Origin: Liolophura sinensis | Taxonomy: Eukaryota > Mollusca > Polyplacophora > Chitonida > Chitonidae | Length of the DNA stretch: 64,000 bases | Reading direction: 5' to 3' | Assembly: GCF_032854445.1 (NCBI RefSeq) | Contig: NC_088306.1 | Span: 1,120,501 to 1,184,500 of the forward strand | Shown: positions 1 to 10,904 of the stretch, piece after piece | How the letters are laid out: the number at the start of each line of letters is the position of its first letter | Numbering within the stretch: position 1 is the stretch's first letter | Made by a program: the position numbers and the translations under genes | The notes under the pieces: generated by a model | What the model was told of the DNA's origin: nothing | Seen by the model: the letters and a program-made list of their open reading frames with translations, nothing else | The model's database searches: none

Positions 1-2269
1 TGGGCAAACGAGTTCAAACTTACTCTGATTCTGAATTTGGTAAGCGAGTCCAGAATTTCTTATCTGCAGAAACTCCAAAACACAATGAGCTTTCAGGTTT
101 GGATAATGCCAAGAAGTACATAATGTCTCACTTCACTGTCCACAACATACCACTTTCCTGGCCACAATGTACCACTTTCCTGGCCACAACGTACCACTTT
201 CCTGGCCACAAGTGTCCCCCTCCATACATAATGTCCCACCTCACTGTCCACAAGTGTCCCCTTCCGAATACATCAGGAGGGGCAATGATCATGAGGCTTA
301 GATTTCACATAAAAATACTGAGTATCAACTACATGTAGATTTAGATCAACATGCCTGATGACCGATACCGTAAAATCCCTGTAAAATGTTCATCACATAT
401 TTCTACACTGTTCCACTCCGACGCAGATGAATGATCTACAACAATTTATATAATGGCATGTTACTCTACCCTAATTCTTCAACCTATTCAATCACCACTG
501 CGACCAATATTTTAAAACGTTCTAAGAGAACTGGGAGGAGTAGAGAAATAATCTTTAAGAAGTTTTGTTCTTGCACAGTTTTATGAAGCCTCCACCTTTA
601 GTGACACAAACAAATCATTACTAGCTTTATTTTCACAGTAACATGAACATGTATGCATGAATTCCACTGGAAAAATGACATATTTCAATCACATCACCAA
701 AAATGAGAAGATTCATTTACACACACACACAAAAAAAACTTGATAAAAAAGTTGAAAGCACAGTAAAAGAAATCTTCAAACATTTCCGCGACATTTCCAG
801 GATTTCAATTACATCAGCTAAGTTAAATTTTAAATTATGAAGGTTGCACAATTTTCAGTTATATCAAAAACAAACTCTCAATGAGACCATTTTTTCCAAC
901 ATTCACAAAAGGAAGGGATATTGTCCAACACACTTTAAAAGCAGTATAAAACAGTTTAAATATAAAAAAGATTCAAACCTGTTAAAACTGAAAGTAAAAG
1001 AAAGCTAAAATATGAAGTAAGGTTCATCACACAGAAAACTTAAAACTATGCATAAATATACTTTCGTTTATTTATTTAGATTTTTGTAAAGTGAGTTAAA
1101 GCCGCTTAAATCTTTAAATTCTAAGGTGGGCTTTATGGACCATACTATCAGAAGTTAGAAACTCTAGGAAGTTTTTCCAGCTTTAATCACGACACTGAAA
1201 GTTGTAATAACTTTTTTAACCCATGAGTAAAAGATTACTGAAATAATGTTCCCAAAAATTCCTTCCTTCTGGTGAACATGAGGAAAAAAAGAGGATGTGA
1301 CGTCAGATTTCCTAAATAATGCCAGTATGGCCCCATAAAGCCTACCACAGAATTCAAATATTTGAATGCCTTTCAACACCCTTAAAACAAAAAAAATTTT
1401 TAAAAAGTGTTTTTATACATAGTTTGCAGTTGTCTGTATGATGAACCTTACTTCATATTTTAGCTTACTTTTTCTTTAAAGTTTTTCAACTCTAATTTCA
1501 AGCAATTACACAACTTTTAAGCCATATGAAAAATGGGTTTTCACCGAGTCACATTAAACCGTAAGTCAAATTAAATTCACAAAGCTGTCCACATCTTCTA
1601 CGAACTATTCAGCTTATCATCCCCGGCTCTTGGTCAAAACTTTAACCAGATTTCTAAGATATTCAAATTTTTTGAAAAATTTGTACAATAAACTGAATCA
1701 GTTTTTAAAGCACTTGTAGTATCCTCTTAGTTTTTTTTTTTTATAGATATTTTACAGTAATTATGTAATTTAATTAACACGCGTGCACAATGTGTGTGAG
1801 AATTGTGGTGAGAAATAAGAAACCTGTTTACTGAAACTGGAGACACCTCAAACAGATCATATATCACAATTTTGTCTCTCACAGCCTTTCCAAATTAGAA
1901 CTCATTGTTTAGCTTCATTCCACCATGAACTACAATGGACTCTTCCTTTGACCTCTGACCCATTTTGTCTCATAAAATGAATCTCCTTATTTTTATGCTG
2001 GAATTTTATGTAGTTACAAGAGAATTGTAATATTTCAAAGAAAACGTTGGGGAGCCCTACAATTACACTTTTCATATTTGTTATATTCAAAGAAAAAATC
2101 TGATGTTCTACACGCTGGAAAAAGAAACAAAGAAGTAGCCTATCATCATTTGACACGTATAATAAGGTAACACGTGCTCACTTCATTCAACAGACACAAA
2201 CTTTAACTTTGCAATGAAAACTGCATTCGAAGGCTATTTTATTAGCTTTGAGAAAAAAATAGTACTTAC
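1..2269. other. CASK intron 1 (downstream part), AT-rich
   Basis: This stretch lies immediately downstream, on the minus strand, of the splice donor of the CASK first coding exon, so it should be intronic. It is AT-rich and has no open frame that looks coding. Positions 118-275 hold a short degenerate tandem repeat built on CCACTTTCCTGGCCACAA and CACTGTCCACAAGTGTCCC. A foldback repeat occupies about 984-1485 and is listed separately. I looked on the minus strand for the expected next CASK exon (glycine-loop continuation G-P-F-S-V-V) and did not find it. Confidence 0.6.
984..1485. repeat. Foldback (inverted-repeat) element
   Basis: Positions 1002-1029 and 1439-1466 are perfect 28-bp reverse complements of each other. 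The similarity continues inward with scattered mismatches, so that about 1021-1068 pairs with about 1395-1447, and more weakly outward to about 984 and 1485. The arms are therefore roughly 85 bp around a spacer of about 330 bp. No open frame lies inside. The structure suits a foldback or MITE-like insertion in the CASK intron. I could not identify clear target-site duplications. Confidence 0.6.
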
Positions 2270-2398
2270 TTGCCAATCACCTCACAGAGTTCGTAAACAT
2301 CATCGAAGAGTACATCCTCTTCAGTTGCCATGGTTTCCTGCCAGTTTACCATCAGAAGTTCCTGATTTTATCCTCCACCGAATTGTGAGTGTCTGAGA
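2270..2398 (-). CDS. CASK: CASK, first coding exon with 5' UTR segment
   Basis: On the minus strand an ATG at 2331-2329 opens a frame reading M-A-T-E-E-D-V-L-F-D-D-V-Y-E-L-C-E-V-I-G plus the first two bases of a Lys codon, then a strong donor (AA|GTAAGT, exon end 2270). This matches the conserved N-terminus of CASK (Lin-2), whose CaMK-like domain starts with the D-V-L-F-x-D-V-Y-E-L-C-E-V-I-G-K motif; the exon ends inside the first glycine loop, as expected for this family. CASK is a MAGUK scaffold with CaMK-like, L27, PDZ, SH3 and guanylate-kinase domains. It works at synapses and epithelial junctions and binds neurexin, Mint and Veli partners. Upstream of the ATG, 2332-2398 is untranslated and preceded by a good acceptor (polypyrimidine tract then CAG at 2401-2399), so at least one more 5' UTR exon lies to the right. 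All later exons fall outside the window. The match is from recognition, not a database search. Confidence 0.9.
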
Positions 2399-2401
2399 CT
2401 G

Positions 2402-2700
2402 GAAAAGAAAAACAACGGTTTAGATACCATCACTGAGGGCGTCTGAAGATTTCCCTGGCGAGAGATCGAGATGCTGACTGGAAAGTTAAAAAAAAGAAGG
2501 AGGGGACGACTCCAAAATCAACGTCGGGAGAAGACTCGACTATCAAAATCTACTTTGAACGAATTATTGGTCGATGTGTCTCTTTCTAGCCAAGGGAAGT
2601 CCCTCATTGCCGTCGTGGAGTCGGCCATAATTTTTGGGTTATCGAGTTATCGGATAGTAACCCATCAAAGTGATGACGGAGATGTTTGCTTACTTATCAT
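2402..2700 (-). promoter_or_regulatory. CpG-retaining flank upstream of the CASK exon
   Basis: About 2440-2650 has a visibly higher CpG density than the surrounding AT-rich DNA. It sits just upstream of the CASK start exon on the minus strand, so it could be a proximal promoter or a further 5' UTR exon. No TATA box or initiator is obvious. The 81-codon plus-strand open frame here has no recognisable features. The call is inference from composition and position. Confidence 0.35.
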
Positions 2701-3515
2701 CAGTGATCAATACTAGTCCAGAACAGCCAGAAACTGGGCCACTACATGAAGATTGACGGAGGAATAAAACGGAAAATCTGCCCGCAATTCATTTCCTTAC
2801 ACATTAGCATTCAGGAGATGTTTTGTGATTCGCTCACACCCTATTGAAAGCTGTCAATAATGCCTCAGCTAAACAGTTATTTGCAGGAGTGTTTTTTCTT
2901 GAAACAAGCCAACAAATTAGCTTCAAATTGCTAAGAGCGCTGTAAGTGTCATCAAAAAGCACTCCAGACATGGAGTCTTGCAAAGGGAAGAAATCTTTAC
3001 TTTCCCTTTTCTTGTTTCGTGTAGAACACCCAAAATAAACACACGTTGTTGTTGACAAAAAAACAAACTTGCAAATGTGGAGATATAAAATGTATACATA
3101 TAATTTGCAAATCTCACACCATATAAATGTACACATGGCCCTTCATAATCACACAAATGTGCATCATAATAAACAGAATCAATCGTACTGCCTTCATTGG
3201 GATCACAACTCAATGTTTTACAACAACATGCTCTTTTTATTTTCCCATATAACATGCTGAATGATTTGACATTTAAACTGCACACTTCAGCTTTTGATTG
3301 GTCAAGTCCCCACACAGCACAGACAGCCTATCCAATGAAATGGATGCTCATTTGTTTTTTTCTATTATCTAAGATTTTTCTCATTCTACAGCATTCTCAA
3401 AAAAAAGTTTCATGAATTTGTGACCCACAAAAGAAACAGTCTTGGGTACTACACGTTCCTAACAAAACAGTGAAGAAAACATCACCAAATTCACATTCCA
3501 CTAATATTGGGCCAT
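2700..3515. other. No gene seen
   Basis: AT-rich sequence with only short overlapping open frames on both strands, none recognisable and none with convincing splice sites. It carries no tandem array. Confidence 0.5.
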
Positions 3516-3517
3516 TT

Positions 3518-3768
3518 GATTTATTTGTTTATTTATTTGATTGGTGTTTTACGCCGTACTCAAGAATATTTCCCGTATACCACAGCGGCCAGCACTATGG
3601 TGGGAGGAAACCCACGACCATCGGCAGGTTGCTGGAAGACCTTCCCACTTACGACCAGAGAGGAAGCCAGCATGAGTTAGACTTGAACTTACAGCGACCG
3701 CATTGGTGAGAGGCTTCTGGTCACAACGCTGTGCTAGCACGCTAACCAACTGAGCCACAGAGAAGACC
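3518..3768 (-). mobile_element. tRNA-derived SINE (family A), near full length
   Basis: Read on the minus strand this begins with a tRNA-like head containing an A-box-like segment (TGGCTCAGTTGGTTAGCG) and a B-box-like segment (GTTCAAGTC type). A body follows with the GGGAAGGTC, GTGGGTTTCCTCCCACCAT and GCGTAAAACACCAATCAAAT blocks, ending in an AAAT-type tail at 3518-3545. This dispersed family recurs many times in the window. This is one of its most complete copies, although the ATTATGGTGGGAGG block has lost part of the adjoining G-rich segment. Confidence 0.85.
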
Positions 3769-3852
3769 TTCTGCATGGAACATTGAAACAACCCTAAATC
3801 CATCCTCCATGTATACAGAAGTTTTAAGTGGTACTACATGCATTCATATATA

Positions 3853-3956
3853 ATGTACATGTCTACTGATTGTCTGATCATCACTTAGCCTACACCTCGT
3901 ATATATATAGATGTACATGTCTACTGATTGTCTGATCATCACTTGGCCTACACCTC

Positions 3957-4019
<63 letters not shown>

Positions 4020-4063
4020 TGTACATGTCTACTGATTGTCTGATCATCGCTCGGCCTACACGT

Positions 4064-4097
<34 letters not shown>

Positions 4098-4144
4098 GAT
4101 GTACATGTCTACTGATTGTCTGATCATCACTTGACCTACACCTC

Positions 4145-4195
<51 letters not shown>

Positions 4196-4490
4196 TGTAC
4201 ATATCTACTGATTGTCTGATCATCACTTGGCCTACACCTCATGTATATATATATAGATGTACATGTCTACTGATTGTCTGATCATCACTTGGCCTACACC
4301 TCATGTATAAATATATATAGATGTACAAGTCTACTGATTGTCTGATCATCACTTGGCCTACACCTCATGTATATATATATAGATGTACATGTCTACTGAT
4401 TGTCTGATCATCACTTGGCCTACACCTCATGTATATATATATAGATGTACATGTCTACTGATTGTCTGATCATCACTTGGCCTACACCTC

Positions 4491-4547
<57 letters not shown>

Positions 4548-4654
4548 TGTACATATCTACTGATTGTCTGATCATCACTTGGCCTACACCTCATGTATAT
4601 ATATATAGATGTACATGTCTACTGATTGTCTGATCATCACTTGGCCTACACCTC

Positions 4655-4699
<45 letters not shown>

Positions 4700-5090
4700 T
4701 GTACATGTCTACTGATTGTCTGATCATCACTTGGCCTACACCTCATGTGTATATATATAGATGTACATGTCTACTGATTGTCTGATCATCACTTGGCCTA
4801 CACCTCGTATATATATAGATGTACATGTCTACTGATTGTCTGATCATCACTTGGCCTACACCTCGTATATATATAGATGTACATATCTACTGATTGTCTG
4901 ATCATCACTTGGCCTACACCTCATGTATATATATAGATGTACATGTCTACTGATTGTCTGATCATCACTTGGCCTACACCTCATGTGTATATATATAGAT
5001 GTACATGTCTACTGATTGTCTGATCATCACTTGGCCTACACCTCATGTCTATATATATAGATGTGCATGTCTACTGATTGTCTGATCATT
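3853..5090. repeat. Tandem array, 58-bp core with variable (AT)n linkers
   Basis: About 18 copies of a core containing CTACTGATTGTCTGATCATC and the following TTGGCCTACACCTC are joined by (TA)n runs that range from a few bases to about 55 bp (for example 3959-4016, 4149-4192 and 4495-4544). The repeat is therefore a minisatellite with an embedded, independently expanding AT microsatellite. No coding potential. Confidence 0.95.
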
Positions 5091-5660
5091 TTATGACCAG
5101 CTATATACTGATCATCCTAATAATTCATGTAAACTACTAGTGAACGAGCTACAGACAAGCTGTGGACACACATGTAGTGGTCAAGTGTAATGTACATGTA
5201 AAATAGTTATAATAGACGTGTGACATACGAACAGTTAAATCAAGCTATAGACTGGGCAGTCAACGGTGTCCAGTTTGTTAACATGTATAGTTAAGCAGAT
5301 TAAATGTGGGGATTAACTTTCCACCTGTGCATTTGACTAATCAGTCAGTGTTTGTAATTAAAGAACAAGTTTATACCTGAAACCAGCAACTATTACTAAT
5401 AGTTAAGTAAACAAACAATTGTAAACTGTATAAATATGGTTGTTTCTCAAGTAAAGAGAGGAAGGAAAAAGGGTTTGGGGGTTGACCTGTAAGGACCTCA
5501 GAGTCTGGTCATTCCCATGCTGTTTCCCAGCCTATATGTCAGCTCTATTCTCAACTGAATTAAACCCTGCTATGAATTTAAGACCTACTACTGCAGTTAA
5601 CCTAAAAACGCCTTTCCCAAGAACTGAAACTTATAATTATATATTGAGCTCATATGCAGA
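5091..5660. other. No gene seen
   Basis: Unique-looking AT-rich sequence between two arrays. I see no exon, RNA gene or recognisable dispersed repeat. Confidence 0.45.
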
Positions 5661-5663
5661 CGA

Positions 5664-6297
5664 GAAGGGGATGGGAAAGGGCCATCACCCGCTCACACAT
5701 TCTCTGTTTTCAACATGTGTCATGAGGTTCCAACTTCTGGAGGGGGTAGAAAGGGGTTGGTAATGGGCCGCCTCCCACTCACTCGTTCAGTCCTCTGGAC
5801 ATGTGTCATGAGGTTCCAACTTCTGGAGGGGATAGAGAGGCGTCGGTAATGGGCCGCCTCCCACTCACTCGTTCAGTCCTCTGGACATGTGTCATGAGGT
5901 TCCAACTTCTGGAGGGGATAGAGAGGCGTCGGTAATGGGCCGCCTCCCACTCACAAGTTCAGTGCTCCGGACATGTGTCATGAGGTTCCAACTTCTGGAG
6001 GGGGTAGAAAGGGGTTGGTAATGGGCCGCCTCCCACTAACTCGTTTAGTGCTCTGGACATGTGTCATGAGGTTCCAACTTCTGGAGGGGATAGAAAAGCG
6101 TCGGTAATGGGCCGTCTCCCACTCACTCATTCTGTGCTCTGGACATGTGTCATGAGGTTCCAACTTCTGGAGGGGGTAGAAAGGGGTTGGTAATGGGCCG
6201 CCTCCCACTCACTCGTTCAGTGCTCTGGACATGTGTCATGAGGTTCCAACTTCTGGAGGGGATAGAGAGGCGTCGGTAATGATCCATCTCCCACTAA
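5664..6297. repeat. 86-bp tandem array, about 7 copies
   Basis: The marker CATGTGTCATGAGGTTCCAA recurs every 86 bp (for example at 5714, 5800 and 5886). Unit variants alternate between 'ggggtagaaaggggttgg' and 'ggggatagagaggcgtcgg' forms. The open frames that run through it are by-products. Confidence 0.9.
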
Positions 6298-7883
6298 CCT
6301 ATCTCTGCCATTGCGTGGGACAGTTATGGTGGCCAAATTCACACTTGCTTTTATTACTATTTCACTGTTGTGTTGATTTAATTTGCCACTGTATATTTAT
6401 ATATGTATTGTTTTCAAAATCTTGTTGCAAGTGGTTTACACCATCCAAATTACCATGTTTTCAAACGCATATGCAATGTAATGTATTGTTTCAAATTTGT
6501 TTGTGCCTGAGGGCCTCAGGGTAGATCAACCCAGTGCTGACTGAGTATACACACTGTATTTAACCCTCTTGAAATAAAACCATTATTACTATTATCATTA
6601 TTATTATTATGTATAATAAATGCCCGCTGTTAACTGAAAAGGCCTTGGAGAGTGTTCCTATCTACGTTAGACATGGAATGAAGATAAATGACTGCGGCCA
6701 TCCCGGTCGCAATTTTACTCAAGACCCTAACCTTGTTTAACGGGTCTTAATTACCTGGCCTACCCCTCAGCATTGATACTTCATGTACCAGCATCACGGT
6801 AACAAGTCTTTACCATCACATTCCCAGGCTGCTCATAGGCCATCATTACACATGGCTGCCAGCTATGTGATTCAGATCAATTCGCGTAGTACACCTAGTG
6901 TCAATCAATGTCTCGCTCAGATACCCAGCATTCCGCTACACTCTACTCACAAACCCCGAACAACAAAGAAACCCAAAATTGGCCAGTCTGCCCTTTGCAA
7001 AGTTTTAAATAAAGGCTACATGTACGTCAAAACCCAAATGATACCGATAACGGCTCCCAGGAAACTTGAAGAGTATCACTAAAAATTGTTTATCCTGATA
7101 AACTGAGTATTATACAGATCACTGTATTCTGAGCTTGCATTATGTACGAATCCATGCAATGGAACCTGCAATGTACATGTACATACATGTAGAGAAAAGC
7201 AATGAGAGCGAGGACAGTTGGGACATCAACTCTGCAACAGATTCTCATGTCAGTGAGAGAAAAATCACCTCAGCATTTACATCTATCTCCACCCAAGCAA
7301 GTACATGGTTTGCACAAACTGTTTTTGATTAATTATTCATAGTTGACTAATGCTATAATTGAGAATTGTTCACTGAAACGACGACAGTCTTTTTTATGGA
7401 TCGGAGGAAACGGGAGTGACCTGGGTAAGCACCAACCACTGGCTAGTTACTCACAAACTTTTCTACAATTTAGGCACAGATTAATATACCAGATGTATCG
7501 TATTTGCATGTTCATATATATAAAATATTCCTGAACTAAAAGAGTGAATCTCCAATCAAACACAGAGGATAAATAATGTATCGTCCTTATGGCCGCAAAG
7601 CTTAGTGCTGTTCTGTCCATGAACATGTTGATGAAGTCCGCTGTATCTACAACACCCAGACAGATGACTACCTTAGCTCCTTACAGGATATTGGATAACA
7701 CACTCCAGGTGACACGCGTGTAACCTCCCGTACATGCAGAACGCATCAGCCTGCCAGAGGTGCAGCAATGATGAATATGTCTCGTTAACACGCAATCAGT
7801 TACGTCACCCCCACAATTTGGGGTACATGAAATACACATTAGGCTATGGCAGTTAGCATACTGTACTATATACATTTGTTTAC

Positions 7884-7921
<38 letters not shown>

Positions 7922-8754
7922 TGTACTGTGCACGCATTTCTATGTGCATGTATAGAGCAATTCACTTTCCAGTCTGTTTACATGTACTTTCATCCTACAA
8001 AATAAATGTAAACAGACACATTTTACACACAGTTGGGCAATACAAACATAACTGACTGACTGATTGATTGATGGACTGCTTGGTTGGCTGATGGTTCCCT
8101 AATACCATACAAAATAATTTTGCACTCATACGACTGTAGCCAGTTATCATGTTCAGGGAACCGGGGTGCCCATTTATTTGTAAAATTTATGTGTAACAAT
8201 TTTTTTTTTTCATTTATTCCATAATTTGAGTGGTATATAATGCCTTACCTCAGAATGTACAAGTCTCATTTAAATATGATTGATGTCTTGACAATAAAGA
8301 TGTCTTTGTTAAGTCACTGACAAACCTTTTAAAGCTGCAGCTAAATCTCCCAGAGTTGGAACAGAACTTGTGGCCACTTGCAGTGTTGAAGGGCCAACTG
8401 GATGCAGACAAAACAATGTTATATAAAATACATATATATAATTTCACAGAACAATTACGTTAATCAAACATTACAGAGTAGAACAGCTCTTTAACCAAAA
8501 TGCAAGAGATAAATATGATCCCTGTTACAACCATCTGGTGTCTGCAAAGCGTGAAACGGAAAAACAGCGTGTTTGATGTGCTCGCAGACACTGACTCCTA
8601 CATGTACAATATCGATATTGACAAGCACTAATTATTTCAGGGCCTTACGTGTACATGTATATCTTTCCAGGTTGAATGCAGAGCCAGAGTAAATACGATT
8701 AAAGTCAGCATGACCTGCTAAAACAGATTATGTACATTCATGTCATAATCTAGC

Positions 8755-8785
<31 letters not shown>

Positions 8786-9200
8786 GCACCAAAGGCCGAT
8801 ATCTGGCCCCATTCCCAATGACCTGTTACCCAACTTGCAGCTACATGTACAAATGTCCCAACTGGGGACATTCCCAAAATTGACACTTATCAGGTATGAG
8901 GGACACATTTCGTTTATTGTCTGAACACTGGGGTTCAGGCACATGTACATTAGGAGGAATGAAGGTTTGTGCGTTTGATTTCGGTTTACTTAAATACCCA
9001 TTCACAAGCTTTTATTGTATGTGACAGGTAAAGTTCCAGTTTATTATTAAATACAAAGTACTAAAAATCACAGTTCCCTGGCACACCGTTTTCCCCTCAA
9101 AATGTGTTGTTTTCATTAAAATTTCCCCAAATGTGAGACGACAGGCCCTCACCTACAATCTACATCTACAGATGTAGCTGATACTGGCAGCCAGTTTACA
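6298..9200. other. Non-coding stretch with microsatellites
   Basis: No supported gene. It contains an ATT microsatellite at about 6584-6610 and (AT)n runs at about 7887-7916 and 8759-8785. Several short open frames (60-100 codons) were inspected and show no recognisable motif or splice context. Confidence 0.45.
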
Positions 9201-9207
9201 GGAAATC

Positions 9208-9300
9208 AGTGACAGGTGATACAATGTTTATGTGACAGGTGATACAACGTTTATGTGACAGGTGATACAACGTTTATGTGACAGGTGATACAACATTTAT
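9208..9300. repeat. 23-bp tandem array, 4 copies
   Basis: Four consecutive copies of a unit containing GTGACAGGTGATACAACG with one or two mismatches. Confidence 0.85.
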
Positions 9301-9387
9301 CCACCAAGCCACTGAGTTTGCATTTATCTGAAGCCTAACTTTTCATACCCTGTTATTTCAACCCCTGTAGGTTACAATTAAGACTCA

Positions 9388-10335
9388 TGTCACCCTGTTT
9401 TACCAGTTAACACCTATTGTTTGCAAGCCTCACCATGTTTTACCAGTTAACACCTATTGTTTGCAAGCCTCACCATATTTTTACCAGTTAACACCTATTG
9501 TTTGCAAGCCTCACCATGTTTTTACCAGTTAATACCTATTGTTTGCAAACCTCGCCATGTTTTACCAGTTAACACCTATTGTTTGCAAGCCTCACCATAT
9601 TTTTACCAGTTAACATCTATTGTTTGCTAGCCTCACCATGTTCTTACCAGTTAACACCTATTGTTTGCAAGCCTCACCATATTTTTACCAGTTAACACCT
9701 ATTGTTTGCAAACCTCGCCATGTTTTACCAGTTAACACCTATTGTTTGCAAGCCTCACCATATTTTTACCAGTTAACACCTATTGTTTGCAAGCCTCACC
9801 ATATTTTTACCAGTTAACACCTATTGTTTGCAAACCTCGCCATGTTTTACCAGTTAACACCTATTGTTTGCAAGCCTCACCATATTTTTACCAGTTAACA
9901 CCTATTGTTTGCAAGCCTCACCATATTTTTACCAGTTAACACCTATTGTTTGCAAACCTCGCCATGTTTTACCAGTTAACACCTATTGTTTGCAAGCCTC
10001 ACCATATTTTTACCAGTTAACACCTATTGTTTGCAAGCCTCACCATGTTCTTACCAGTTAACACCTATTGTTTGCAAGCCTCGCCATGTTCTTACCAGTT
10101 AACACCTATTGTTTGCAAGCCTCACCATGTTTTTACCAGTTAACACCTATTGTTTGCTAGCCTCACCATGTTCTTACCAGTTAACACCTATTGTTTGCAA
10201 GCCTCATCATGTTTTTACCCGTTAACACCTATTGTTTGCAAGCCTCACCATGTTCTTACCAGTTAACACCTATTGTTTGCAAGCCTCACCATGTTTTTAC
10301 CAGTTAATACCTATTGATTGCAAGCCTCACCAAGT
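9388..10335. repeat. 40-41-bp tandem array with 122-bp higher-order period
   Basis: About 23 copies of a unit containing CAGTTAACACCTATTGTTTG and CAAGCCTCACCATG. Length differences (3 or 4 T in the T-run) and the 'AACCTCGCC' versus 'AGCCTCACC' variants repeat together every three units. This gives a 122-bp higher-order period between about 9620 and 10060, indicating recent block duplication of three units. Confidence 0.95.
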
Positions 10336-10904
10336 TTGCAGATTACAACATTTATATATAATTATTTATTTGATTGTTGCATAGCACCAAACTAAAAATC
10401 AGAATTAACCTAAGTGCCTGGCGTAAACCACTGGCCTTTGACTTTGGACAAAGGAACCATGAGAATTTCACAATGAACCCATATCTCTCGTGCCATCATG
10501 CGTCTAACACCCACCCAGAGGATCATAAACATGACTCTCCACATACAAACAACACAGGTTTCATTGTATTCCCAGTGCACCTGTCTTGCATCAAGTCACT
10601 GTGACCTTTAGAATGAGAACAGTTAATACTCCAATACTTTTTTGAACAGATGAAATACGAACACATTTACAAGATCTAAGGTCCTTCTGCATGGCTCTCC
10701 ACGCTGGATTGGGCTGACAAGGGAATTGCCTACACCAATTCTCAACATTATACTACTTCTGTTTGCTTGCTTCCTTGTGTCTTATATTTTTTTCCCACAT
10801 TATGACAGGTATATTACCCCAACAGTATTTCCTTCAAGCAGAAAGGCCTCGGTGCAGACATACCCATTATAGTGCTGCCTCATTGGAATACCATGATGAA
10901 GTCG
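10336..10904. other. Non-coding; fragment of dispersed repeat
   Basis: About 10398-10440 has the block GCCTGGCGTAAACCAC followed by GGCCTTTGAC, which resembles the block at about 24604-24638. A SINE-like TTTATTTGATTG lies at about 10365. No gene seen. Confidence 0.35.
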
